64,000 bases of DNA from assembly GCA_010279815.1 (NCBI GenBank), contig QEOQ01000640.1:1051011-1115010 (forward strand). Direction: 5' to 3'. Source of the stretch: Brachionus plicatilis (Eukaryota > Rotifera > Eurotatoria > Ploima > Brachionidae). A program made the translations under genes and the position numbers. The notes under the pieces are model-generated. The model was not told the DNA's origin, did no database searches, and worked only from the letters and a program-made list of their open reading frames with translations. Shown piece after piece: positions 12,355 through 23,524 of the stretch; position 1 is the first letter of the stretch; every line of letters begins with the position of its first letter.

Positions 12355-12860
12355 TCTATTCGATAATGAAAAGGCATTCGAAAAAGCACCACATAGAGAG
12401 TGAGATACTTCAAAGCTTAAATAAACTCAGATGCCCAACAAAATTGGAAAATGGTTAGATGCATTTTTAATAGAAAGAAAATTCTCTGTAATTATTGCGA
12501 ATTCAACATCTTCAGAGAGCAATAAGGAAGTTCTCTATCGCCGATGCTTTTCTCAATCTTTATAAACGGCATTGGTAAAATTTTGTCTAAATCAAAGATA
12601 GTCAAAGATAGATTTCGCATTCTTCGCGGATGATTTAACAATATGGAAAACCCACTCGAGAAACAACCACATAAAAAACAGCTACAACTAGCAGCCAAAA
12701 AAATTTTAAACTTCTTTACAAAGCTAGGTCTTAAAAAAATGAAAAAAAGTGCCAACAATCAAACCTCACGTTACAAAATAATAACCCAAACATAAATCTA
12801 AACCTAAGGATTAACACGCGATTAATCAAATCCTTTAGCAGCCCAACTATATTAGGTATA
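12355..12860 (+). pseudogene. Degenerate LINE reverse transcriptase with FADD motif
   Basis: The plus strand reads FDNEKAFEKAPH, then CPTKIGKWLDAFLIERKFSV, IANSTSSESNKEVL and FAFFADDLTIW, followed by LQLAAKKILNFFTKLGLKK. These are the palm motifs of a Jockey/CR1-type reverse transcriptase, including the F/YADD catalytic loop, in the correct order. Several frame changes and stops break it, and no endonuclease domain is visible upstream. The protein predicted on the opposite strand here is a shadow. Confidence 0.8.
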
Positions 12861-15800
12861 GAGTTTGACAAAAAATGTAACTTTACTAATTCTTTTAGCA
12901 ATTACCAATTTATTTCATATTTTAAAATTGATTTGACCAAATTGAGCATAAAAAATTGATCATCAAATTTAAAATTGCCTCATATTCGGCTATAATGGTC
13001 CCTCTAAAAAAACGGAGGACCATTACTCGAAAGCTCCTTGGATTATTTACCAAACTACATTTAAGAACCCGTTTGATGTCCATAATTTTGAAATAATAGT
13101 TATTAGAAAATGATTTATTAATTATTTATTAAAAATTATCGATTGAATTTTTTAAAAAAGAAAAATGAAAAAATAATTTTTTCTTAATTATATTCGACTC
13201 TTTTTCTTGAAGGCTCACTGATAGATTTGTAGCTTTGTATCACCATAATCGGAACTGATTTGATTGATTGAGTTAGTTTTCTCTGTAAAGTTTCAGTAAA
13301 AAATATATCAAATAAAAGAAATGCTGATAAAAAAATCGGTAAAAAAATTATTTTGAGTAATTGATTTTTAAAAATTTCGAATTAATTAGATTTAATTAGA
13401 ATTTGAGATTCAATATCATTATCTTTTCCAATGTAATAATATTAATAAGATAGACATTCAAATATTTCATTTTGAAATCCCTCGAAGTGGTTGTTGGTTA
13501 AAGGTACATCCATTTAAAATTACACCACATTAGAAGGGGGTTCAATTCACTCAACGATGTTTGATTTTGAAATTTTTTTTTTACTCATTCTCCATAGGCT
13601 CTCTCTATTATGTTTATGTGTCTTTCTGAGAGAATAAAATAAAATATTCTTAGAGAATAAAAAAATTTATTTTTTTTAATATTGTTTCTGGCTCTTCAAC
13701 GTGTAAACTATGGGTTACAGTATAGTGCTTGAAATTTTTGAATATCAAGACCAGATAGTCTGAATATGTTGCAGAACCAGGTAGTTATTTATCGGACAAA
13801 TGATTAAAAGCCTTGTAAACTTTACTTTACCTACCAAATACTATCCAAGCTTTCTGAGTTTATTTTCGGGTAATTATATTTCGTATTTAACTTTTTTTAA
13901 TTTTTAAAATAAAATTTTTGTTTGCTTTTACACGTGTACAAGAAAGCGTTAAACTCTTCAAAAAAGTTTTAAAATTTTTAAAAAAGAAATTTAAATATTG
14001 TATAGAAATTTTTCTTTAAGTTGTTGGTCATAAAACAGGGTAAACCGAAATAACTTTTGATATGATTGTAACTCACTTGCTCTGATTTTATTTAATTAAC
14101 AAGATTGTAATCAATTTCAATGATAAATTTTATTTTTATTAGCTCATTTTATGCAAAAGATGTTTTATTTGAGATGAAGCTTCTTAATTTTTAATTCATG
14201 AAATTAGTTTCAATTGACATTCAATTTAATTTTTGTGCGTTTTTTTTAATTTGTTTTTTTTAAAGGATCCAATAAATATATTCAAATATCAATGCATTCC
14301 TTGTCATTAACAATTTCTGTTTAGATTTTAGTTTCATAAATCTTAATTGATTTTTAAAAAATGCTATTTAATTTTTTTTTTAGGATATTTAAATGAAAAT
14401 AACTATCGAGGCAAATTTAAATGAAATTAAAAAAATGAAATAGAACTATTGTAATTTTCAGATTTTGAGATCGTTCGGTAATTAATTAAAAAGAATTAAT
14501 TTAATTATTAGATTTAAATTCCTTTATTAAGTAAATTTTACCAACTAAACCCTTATTTAATATCATTAATTATTTTTATGTAAAATTTTAAAAAGTAATT
14601 TTTTATTTTATATTTTATTTAATTACGAATACCAATCATATTTTTAAATAAAAAAAAAATCTCATCACTTATTAATTTTGATAAAAGTAAGAAAAAACTT
14701 TTTTATTCTACGTTTTACATCAAATTATTTTTTTAAATTTTTATTAATGATGTTTCATAAAACAATCAGTATTGTAATATGTTCAGAAGACCTAAAGCTA
14801 CTAAATTAATATATTTTTATTTTTAAAAATCTTTATTCAATATGAAATATGCATTTTATTTTTTTTAAAGTTAAACGAATGTTAAATAGCATTATATTAA
14901 AAAGATGAATAAATAACTTTTTTAATCATCCAAATATATATTCATTGTAAATAAATTACTTTTGATGATTTATTTTTGACTGGACATTTAAAATTTAAAA
15001 TTTTCGAATAAGTCTGATTTTTATTGTTTATTAACAAAGAAAACAATTTTTTTATCATTTATTGTTTGACGTATTTGCAAAAAAAATCAATTAATTACAC
15101 ATCTATTAAATCATTCTAATCTAGTTCCTGTTAAGAATTATATAAAATATTGAAATCATTAATCACAATAGCTTAATAAAAATACCTAGATAGCAGATTA
15201 AATATGAAATATAAATTTTATTTCATCCATAATTTAGAAATAATTTTTTATGATTTAAACTAGCTTAAATCAATTTATAAATTTTAAGACATCTTTCTTT
15301 TTTATTAAATTTTGAACCTTGATAAGACTCTTATAACGAAATTTTTTTATTATCATTTTCATCTGGTTCAAATATTTCGGAAGCCATAATATTTCATAAG
15401 TGATAATAGTCAATCTATAAACTTATTCATGAGTGAGAAATTTTAATTTTATTTTTTGGAGAAAGCTTAAATTATCATTCCGGGCTCATCAAACCTTGTG
15501 TCCCGTCATGTGCTTCAAACATTTTAAATTATTTATTATCATGCAAGATGTCATTAGCGCTTTTTTTTTATAAATTTTTCAAAAATACATAAATCAAAAA
15601 TGCAAGCTTAAAAGCGTTTTAAATTTTTTATCTTTAGCTAAATTTGATTTTAACTTTATTAAAAAAATCTTATTTTGATTAAATTTTGTCTCTGGGCTAA
15701 ATTATTATTTATTTAAAAAAATTATTATATACACACTATAATTAGAAGAAGCTTAGAAAACCTTCTAGTAAAGCTGCTATTTTTTAATTCGAATAAAATT

Positions 15801-16266
15801 TTTAAGATAATTTATTTTGGATTTCTCTCGGATTATTAGAAATTATTCTTGCTTATTGAAAATAACTAGTCGAAAATTTTCTATCTTCAATAATTTTAAT
15901 TTTAATCATTTTCTTTTTTGAATATCTTTAAATAAAGAGTAAAAAAAACAGATAAAAAATTAATATCAAAATTAAAGATTGGTGTTTTAATAAAGCATTT
16001 AAACAAATTTCATTTTAGCATAGAATGAAAAGTAATTATATCTTCTTATCTTTGAAAATTTTCAAATTAGATTTTTAAAAGTAAATAGCTTAATCAAATT
16101 TTTTAATAAAGATTTGTTGATCTTAATTAACCAAAAAGTTAAGAGGAAATTAAATAACTACAGAATGAAAACTCACATCTCTCAAACAAAATTTAATTTA
16201 GAATATAAATGAATTTCTTAAAAAATTTAGCAGTTCAAAATCATTATTAAATAAATAAGCCAAGTT
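12861..16266. other. AT-rich intergenic, nothing recognised
   Basis: No gene or clear element boundary seen. Composition is close to poly-A/T with short homopolymer runs throughout. Confidence 0.5.
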
Positions 16267-16824
16267 TTATTTATGAATAACGGCGCCTCCGAAAATTACA
16301 GGTTTATTATATGTCGGTTTGTCTCTTATCTTTGGCTCTTCGATTTCTTTTCTGTGATTAGGCTTTTTGAATTTTTGGTTCAAAATGTTTGAATGAAGTG
16401 AATTTCTGGCTCTAGCTGTAAAAATTGATTCCTTCGGAGGCAAATATTCCATTGATCTAGCCTTTTGTTGATTTTTCGCCTTAGGAGGCACATAAACTCT
16501 CGGTGATAAATACTTTTCCTCAAATTGCTCTGGTGTGAAGTCGTCATAGTTATTTTCAACTAAATACATTCTTTCTGGACTCCTTCGTCGTCTTGATGTA
16601 TAAATAATTTTTTCTTCTGGATATTCTTCTTCGTCATCTAAATAAGTATATTGAGGTACTTCAGAGTTTACCTTTTTGTAATATTTTCCATTAATGACAT
16701 AATATTGATCGGACATGTCTCCGGTGTAGACATATTTTGTTCGTGGCCTATTTTTAACAACAACTTCGTATTCGTCGTCGTCGTAGTCTTCTAAATACTG
16801 AGAACGGTAAATTCGTCTACTCAT
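16267..16824 (-). CDS. Unrecognised Tyr/acid-rich 185-aa protein
   Basis: This is a single uninterrupted reading frame of 186 codons from ATG at 16824, in a region where random frames are much shorter. Its codon and base composition is visibly richer in G+C than the flanks, which supports a real gene. The N-terminus MSRRIYRSQYLEDYDDDEYE is tyrosine- and acid-rich. A DQYYVINGKYYKK block follows, then an acidic run (LDDEEEYPEEK) before SRRRRSPERM and a basic C-terminal third. There is no signal peptide or membrane segment, and the protein looks largely disordered and soluble. I do not recognise the family. An ACAG/GTATGC donor-like site near 16870 upstream could mark a 5'UTR intron, but this is unproven. 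Confidence 0.72.
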   Translation of the reverse strand: MSRRIYRSQYLEDYDDDEYEVVVKNRPRTKYVYTGDMSDQYYVINGKYYKKVNSEVPQYTYLDDEEEYPEEKIIYTSRRRRSPERMYLVENNYDDFTPEQFEEKYLSPRVYVPPKAKNQQKARSMEYLPPKESIFTARARNSLHSNILNQKFKKPNHRKEIEEPKIRDKPTYNKPVIFGGAVIHK

Positions 16825-17415
16825 TTTTTATTTAGCTTTTTTAAGATTTTTTTTTAACTTATAAGCATACCTGTAAATGTCGTCATTTGAAATTCTTTGA
16901 ATACTAATCAAAGTTTTTTTAAGCTTTCTGATTATTTAGAAAATTCAGAATATTCTCTAATACCATTTTATAGCAAAAATTATGCTTGAAAGTACCATGG
17001 TAATCCGAAGATTTAAAGAAATTAAACCTTAAAGAATTAAATAGTTATTAGCTAAAATTAAAGAAACAAAATTTTCAAATTTTTTTATTTTTCTTTCGGA
17101 AGTTGCTTAAATTTTAAACAATTTTTTCTTGTTCTAAATAAACAAAATAAAAAGATTTTTTTTGTGAAATTTTAACTTATGTTTAATTAGACATTTTTTT
17201 AAATTGAAGGAATATTATTGAATTGTCGCATCAAAAATGAGTGAAAAAATTGTTTCGCATTTATGATCCCAATGATTCTAAGAAGATAAAGTACTATTAA
17301 AAAATGATTTAATTTAATCTCGAGCTTTAAAATATAAAATAAAATTGTTTATAACTTTTTTTGCAAATTAAATAAAGTGGAACAACTTTTTAATAATTGA
17401 AAATAAATACGAAAT

Positions 17416-17771
17416 GGGGTTGTGAAGTTCGTTTCAATTCGATCTTTTCAATTCAGAAAAACTTGAATAACTTTTTTACTAAAAGAGAAAATTTAGTTCT
17501 GTAAAATGCTTAATTATAAGCAAATTTGCTTAATACAGTAAAATGGGTCTGCAAAATACTCTGCAATTTTCTGCATTTTGCACGCCATTAAAAAGTATTC
17601 TAATCAATTGTGCATTTATATTGCAGAGTTTTTGCAGACACATATTTTCGGATTAAGCAAAGTTGCTTAAACATTAAGCATTTTACAGAACTAAATTATT
17701 CCTTATAGTAAAAAAGTTATTCAAATTTTTCTGAATTGAAACGATCGAATTGAAATGAACTTCACAGTCCC
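17416..17771. mobile_element. Mutator-like MITE family M1, copy 1
   Basis: This 356-bp inverted-repeat element has arms of about 98 bp. The left arm starts GGGGTTGTGAAGTTCGTTTC; the right arm, inverted, starts GGGACTGTGAAGTTCATTTC. They match with few changes through TTCTGTAAAATGCTTAA. Exact 9-bp direct repeats ATACGAAAT flank it at 17407-17415 and 17772-17780. Long inverted repeats plus a 9-bp duplication are the hallmark of Mutator/MULE elements. The core has CTGCAAAATACTCTGCAATTTT-like repeats and no coding frame. Confidence 0.88.
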
Positions 17772-18226
17772 ATACGAAATATATTTTCAGAATTATTGCA
17801 GACTTTCAAATTAGTTGAAACAAAAGAAGTTTCACTTTGATTTATTTGCAGAACGAATAACAAAATATTATTTCTCACTAAAGTTTAAAAAGTAAAAAGT
17901 AATAATTAAAAATATCCAATTATACTGAATTGAAAATCACTTAAAAAAATTAATTAATTTATTAATTTGAATAGTTCCTGAACAAAAATATACTGTATCG
18001 TTTTAATTATTAATTCTGAATTTTCAAAAAAACAATGGTTTTGTAAATGATCAGAATCTAAAAAACTTTTTTTCTCTTCATAAAAGATGGTCTTGTGGTA
18101 AAATAAGCAATAAGCATCAATTGCTCAAAGCTTACTTCTCTCCCTTTAAATACAAAGAAAGTAATTTTATTTAAAATTTTCAGTTTTTGTAAAATATTAT
18201 TTTTTATTCTAGTGATTTTTTTGCAT

Positions 18227-18298
18227 TCCTTTTTTTAAAATAGATCATCTATTTTAAAAAAAGGATAGAGTCTAATTGTAAGTTACAATTAGACTCTA
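18227..18298. repeat. Two abutting perfect hairpins
   Basis: The first palindrome has 19-bp arms (18227-18245 and 18247-18265) around a single base. The second begins at the very next base with 16-bp arms (TAGAGTCTAATTGTAA, 18266-18281 and 18283-18298), again around one base. There are no mismatches in either. Function unknown. Confidence 0.8.
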
Positions 18299-18648
18299 AA
18301 TTTGTTTTAATATAAAGGAGATTAAAATTTATTTTATTATAGATTCATTTTTTATATTTACTTTTAAAAATATAGTTGGATGAATGCTAGAAAAAAAATA
18401 TTATTTCCCAGATAAGAATATAAAAAAAAAAACCAAAATACTCAAATTAAAATTCATTGTCGCATCGTGCAAATAAGAAATTAATAATTTAAAAAAAAAA
18501 TAGAATAAATTTCAAGAAATTTTAAACCTGTCAGATATTAAAATTAAAATTATTTATAATATTTAGTCTAAAAAAATTGATTTAAAGAAAATTATATGAT
18601 TTTAATGATCAAACCAAATTGGACTTTCTAATTCCAACAAAAATTTAG

Positions 18649-18760
18649 ACTTGTTTTTAAGTCACAGTTTTAAGTCTAAGTCAAAAATTTAAGTCAAAGT
18701 TATGACTTGACTTATTTTTTTTTTTAAAGTCAAAGTCATGACTTGCACAAAAATTTCCTT
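18649..18760. repeat. Family F1 fragment, copy C
   Basis: ACTTGTTTTTAAGTCACAGT, followed by repeated AAGTC units and AGTCATGACTTG, resembles the ends of the F1 foldback family (AGTTGTTT.AAAGTCACAAGTC). The boundaries are not sharp. A polypyrimidine tract followed by a polypurine tract (18760-18860, CCTTTCC...GGAAAGG) adjoins it and could form a hairpin. Confidence 0.45.
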
Positions 18761-19534
18761 TCCTCGACCTTTCCTTTCTTTAACTCTTAGGAGAGGAAAG
18801 GAAAAGTGGAGAAAGGAAAAGTTCAGGAAAGGAAGAGTTGAGGAAGAGTCGAGGAATAGAAATGTACAAGTTAGTTTTAAATTGTCCTGTAGTTAAAACT
18901 GATAGAAAATCCAAATTAAATTTTAAATTTTAGATAAATTTGATAATGGATTATTTATGGATAAATTATCTTAAGTACTTAATTGGATTATTTTGGTCAT
19001 ATTTTCTTGATCAAGTGTTGTGATTAAGTGTTTGAGACCCTGAATTGAAGATGAAGTGCTGCATATTCTAGTTTAAGAATACTCCTAATTATTGTATTGT
19101 TTAGAATTAAGAAGTTTTTAATAATTTAATTCTAAAAATGTTTAAAAGAGCTTGAGTATTGGTTAAAAATAATGTAAGATCGATCTTATTTTCTATTTTA
19201 GAAGTGCTAATTAATTGAAAATTTGAAATTTAGTCAGATATGAGGGAATATAATAAAGAAGATCCTGATACCAAGCTTCTAAATGTGAGACATTACGTTT
19301 AAAAATAATTTTATCATCTATTAAACAAAAATAATAATAATCGCTTTATTTTCATTTACGGATCCCATATGCAGTTCTTTATGTTCATATATACAAATTT
19401 TAAATCATAAATTGATTTGTCTTTAAAAGTTTTTGTTAAAATCAATTAAATAATTTAAACCCATTTGATTTCTTAGCGTCATAACAACTACTGTTAATCA
19501 AAACTTATTATTTTTAGTTTATTTATCTAGTGTT

Positions 19535-19630
19535 TGTAACTCGTTTTAGCTACCATAGTGAGACTCTTAGTCTCGCTCTACAGGCTAATGCCTGTTGTAG
19601 CTCATATTATTATTATTATTATTATTATTA
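19535..19630 (+). repeat. LINE 3' end with (ATT)n tail
   Basis: TAGCTACCATAGTGAGACTC, then GTCTCGCTCTACAGGCTAAT, GCCTGTTGTAGCTCAT and a run of ATT units. The same blocks occur in inverse at 39709-39815. Stem-loops followed by a trinucleotide tail fit the 3' end of a CR1/L2-type LINE. No coding part is attached. A second, (TTTA)n-type tail follows at 19695-19790. Confidence 0.6.
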
Positions 19631-19790
19631 AGTTTAATAAAAAGGGACATTTTAAATTTTATTTATGACAATAAACTTGAAATATAATGTCAAGAAATTT
19701 ATTTATTTATTTAAAATATAATTTAGGCGGAGCCTTGTCCGGTTGGAATGGAGACTTAGTCTTTCCTTTGAGTCACATGATTACATTTTG

Positions 19791-21500
19791 AAACCAAAAA
19801 AAATAGATTTTTTTCTAAAATGTTAAATAAGGTTGAATTAAGATTTCCAAATAAGTTTTTAAGTAAATGTCGAAAAATTTTCATAAATGAACACAAAAAG
19901 ATTTAATGTCAAGTAATTGCTCAGGAAAAAATTTATATTTATTTAATTTTATATTTTGATATTTTGATCTTGATCTCAGGCTTCAATTTGTCAAATAGCT
20001 GTTCTTGACTATTTTTTATGAATTAAAATAATTTTGTAATAATATCCTTTGAATTTAAAAAAAAATGCAGTTATGAAGTGATGATGGATTACAATTTTCC
20101 AAATTGAAAAAAATGAAAAATTTAAAAACATCTTTTTTAAAGGTGATTCATTTCTACTTGAATTAATTTAGATCGTAAATAAATATTAAGAGAACATATT
20201 TTAATAGATGATTAATTTTTATGACCAAAATTACTTTTGAAATTAGTAATTTTTTCTAAATTTGAATCTTTCAATAAGCATGTAATGGCTTTTTAGTATC
20301 GAGTAAAATAAAATAAAAAAATAAGAATTTCTTTCAATGTATTAATATGAGATTTTATCGAATAAGATGTGTTATTGATATGTTAAATCGATTTTTAATT
20401 AAAAAGTTGTATAAATTCTGTGAAAATTACAATCCATAATTTAAAATTAAGATACCAAATTAATTTTATACTGAAATTCTAAAAACAAGTTTAAATAATT
20501 AAAAAATTAAAGAGAAAATCTCATATTTTTACTAAGCCTTTGGATTAGCTTGTTCTGTTATAACGATAAAATGAGTTAAGTTTTTTAGTATTTCCAAGTT
20601 TAGCCAAAAATTTTCTTTGAAAATTATGTTCCAAATCATTCTATTATAATTTACTTTTATTGACCAAAAAATTCAAACGCTTGATTTTATTTTTGATTTG
20701 TCTGAAGATATGGAAAAAAATCAAAATCGTATTCTATTTTTGTCAGAAATACCTTAAATAAGATAGAAACTTAATAATTTTCCATAAAAATTTTTCCTTT
20801 TTTGTTTATTTTTAATGAATTTTTTTTCAATTATTTAGATATATAAAATATATATATCTTTTAACTCTTGTTTTTGGAATGGTCATTGAATGATTAGACA
20901 ACCACATGTGCGGTTGCTAACATTAGTAATTTTGTTTAGGGCAAAGTAATTTATAAATTTGTTATTTTTCAAATGTTCTAAATGATGTAAATTAAAGTTT
21001 ACTATAAAGAATAAACCTTATAAACCGACAAAAAGTCATCGAATCAGACTTTTTAATGCTAAGAGTACATGAGATCAGATAAATTAAAAAATTTTACTTT
21101 TTAGAAAGTACCCGATGAAAACTCTCTAATTTTTTATTGAATTGTTGAAATTGTTAAATACTCTAATTTTTTCCGTTTTTTTCAATCTAAAAACTAAGTA
21201 AAATTTTTCAGATATCTTTGAGAAATCCATAAAAGGCATTAATGATGCAGATCCAGAACTGCTTCGTTGTTGTTTCGCTAAATGAAGATTTTGTAAAATT
21301 CATTATTTACTAAGAAAAAAACTTTTCTCTTCGAATAATAAGCTTTTTAAATTACTATTTAAGAATTATGATTTTTTTCTTTTTTTTTATATAGTCTAAA
21401 AATATAGTTGTGAGTAATGAATTTTTATAAAATCTTAAGAAAAATTTTTTAATTGATATTCTTCAACAAAGATTTTCTATGATTTATAATTTTAAAAGAT
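19791..21500. other. AT-rich intergenic, nothing recognised
   Basis: No gene or element boundary recognised; short TATATA run near 20842. Confidence 0.45.
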
Positions 21501-21504
21501 TTAA

Positions 21505-21664
21505 CACTAGAATCCCCAGTGGCTTTTAAATCTCAATATTTTATTTGAAGAACATTTTATTTTGAAAACCTAATGAATAATTAAAAAAAATGTTTCTATT
21601 TTTTACTGATTTTTTACAAATCATTTTTTAAATTTTTGATATTTTTTCTTCGATTGATCTGGTG
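21505..21664. mobile_element. Possible piggyBac-like MITE (TTAA-flanked)
   Basis: TTAA followed by CACTAGAATCCCCAG opens the segment; at its other end GATCTGGTG is followed by TTAA (21665-21668). The terminal seven bases pair with one mismatch (CACTAGA against CACCAGA). TTAA duplications and C-A-C-T-A-G-A type ends suggest piggyBac. TTAA is common in this AT-rich DNA, so the call is weak. A similar end, GCTTCTAGTG-TTAA, lies at 56190-56202. Confidence 0.35.
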
Positions 21665-21668
21665 TTAA

Positions 21669-23524
21669 GAATAAAAAATCAACGTAAATAACTTTTTTCT
21701 TTTCTTAACAACAAAAATGTGTTCAGAAAATTTTTAGATTTTTGATTGTTTTTGAATGCTCCATCGATTTTTAAAAATCTGCTAATACACCCTAGATAAG
21801 TACAAAGAGATGAAATACTTGTTGCATTCAAAATACAAATTTCTATAATTATTAAAAAAAAATTTAAATATTTTTTGAAAAAATATAAGTTATCAGAATC
21901 ATAAGCTTTTGAAAAATTAGAGATCAGCTAAACAGATTTTCTTTTTAAATTTTAGCTTAGACTCTTTAAATTTTAGGAACAGGAATATAATATGTGTATT
22001 TGAAAAACATAATTCTATAAATAGTTTAAATAGTTCTATTATTTAATATGAGATTGATTGATTTTATCCGGACACTGAGAGTAAAACCTTTGTAAAAAGT
22101 AAAATTATTTTTGGTTTTCTTATAGAAGTTTAATTATTAACAGTTCAATTTTTTTTACACATTTTAAAAAATCGCATAACTTTGATATTTTTTTTTCAAT
22201 TTTTATTTAAAAAAATATTTTCTCTAGTTTTAGAAAAACTAAAATTAAGAAAATTTCTAAAAAAAAAATAATTCATAGACAATTTAATTGAAGAAAAACC
22301 CAAATTATTAATGACTGATTGGTTTTACTTGGTTTTACAATATTTTTTTTATTTACAAAAATTTTGTTAAATGCATTCGTTATTTAGAGGTACTTTAAAA
22401 AATTTATTTTAAATTTTAATGCAATATTCCTTTTTCAAAAAATAAAAAAATTTACTTCATTTGTCATTTTAACACCACAATTGGTGTTAAACGATGAAAA
22501 AATTACTATTTTTTTAGTAACAAAAATGAAAAATTTTGTAAATTTAAAAACTTTTAAGTCAGAAATAAATTTTTCAAATTGAATTTTAAACCAAAATGGA
22601 GCTGAAATTAAAGTAGCAAATATCTTGCAATATTTAAATACAAGCAAAATGCTACAAGGTCTTTTTTCCCGTTGATTGATGTATAAGATAAAAATGATAT
22701 GATATAATTAGCTTAAGCTGGATTACTCTTGGTCTAAAAACTCACTGATAACAAATAATTAAATTAGTTCTCTGAATTTTAATATCAGCTTCAAGATTTT
22801 ATTTAGCCTTTTATAAATTTAAGATAAGTAATTTCTATTAAACGTAATGCTTTTAAAGTTAATTTTTTCTAGAGTCTTTATGAATGTTTAATTTTCTATT
22901 CACAATAAATCAAAAATTTTAATATTCTTTTTAGCTGAAATTGTTATTTGCGGCTTGAGAATATTTTTTGTTCTCTAATCTTTTGTTAAAACCTGTAATC
23001 AATTTAAAAGATATTTTAAATTAAACCAAAAATTATTCATTTGATTTTCATTTACATTTTTTCAAATTCAACTAAGTTCTCTTATTTAGAAAAAAAACCT
23101 ACGCTATTCCTTATTTGAATCCTAAAGATTAGTAAAAAAAATTTAATTTTTTTTTTCAAATTTAAAAATAATTGATTCAATTAGAATAAATAAAAAAAAT
23201 TCGACAGTTGATGCAAATCATTATTTTTCAAATTTTAATGCGATTTTAGACTGTTTAAATTAGAGAAATAAAAATATTAGAAGATTTAAATTATCCGAAC
23301 ATTTATAAAGCGCTATGTGCTTTGGGATTAGGTACGGCTCATTTTTTTTAAATAACAAATAAAAAAATTTTATTTTTGATGGCCTAAAATTTAATTATTT
23401 TAAAGTATTATTTTAGTCTATAGAGAAAAGCAGCAGCTTTTTCAGGATTAGCAGCGTCAATTGCTAAGCAAAGACTTTTTAAATTTTTTCTTTTTTGAGA
23501 TCTTATTTTAGAAAGAGCTTGATT
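21669..23524. other. AT-rich region upstream of the GPCR gene
   Basis: No gene recognised. A TTTTTTGAGATCTTATTTTAG run just before 23511 looks like a splice acceptor, so a 5' non-coding exon of the GPCR gene may lie in this stretch. Confidence 0.4.

Noticed and set aside
12492..12758. 88-codon minus-strand frame with hydrophobic stretch
   Set aside because: Opposite-strand shadow of the LINE reverse-transcriptase relic, whose plus-strand FADD motif is far more convincing.
22435..22647. 70-codon minus-strand frame
   Set aside because: Phe/Ile/Lys-rich, with composition equal to the flanks; nothing in splice context or motif supports it.
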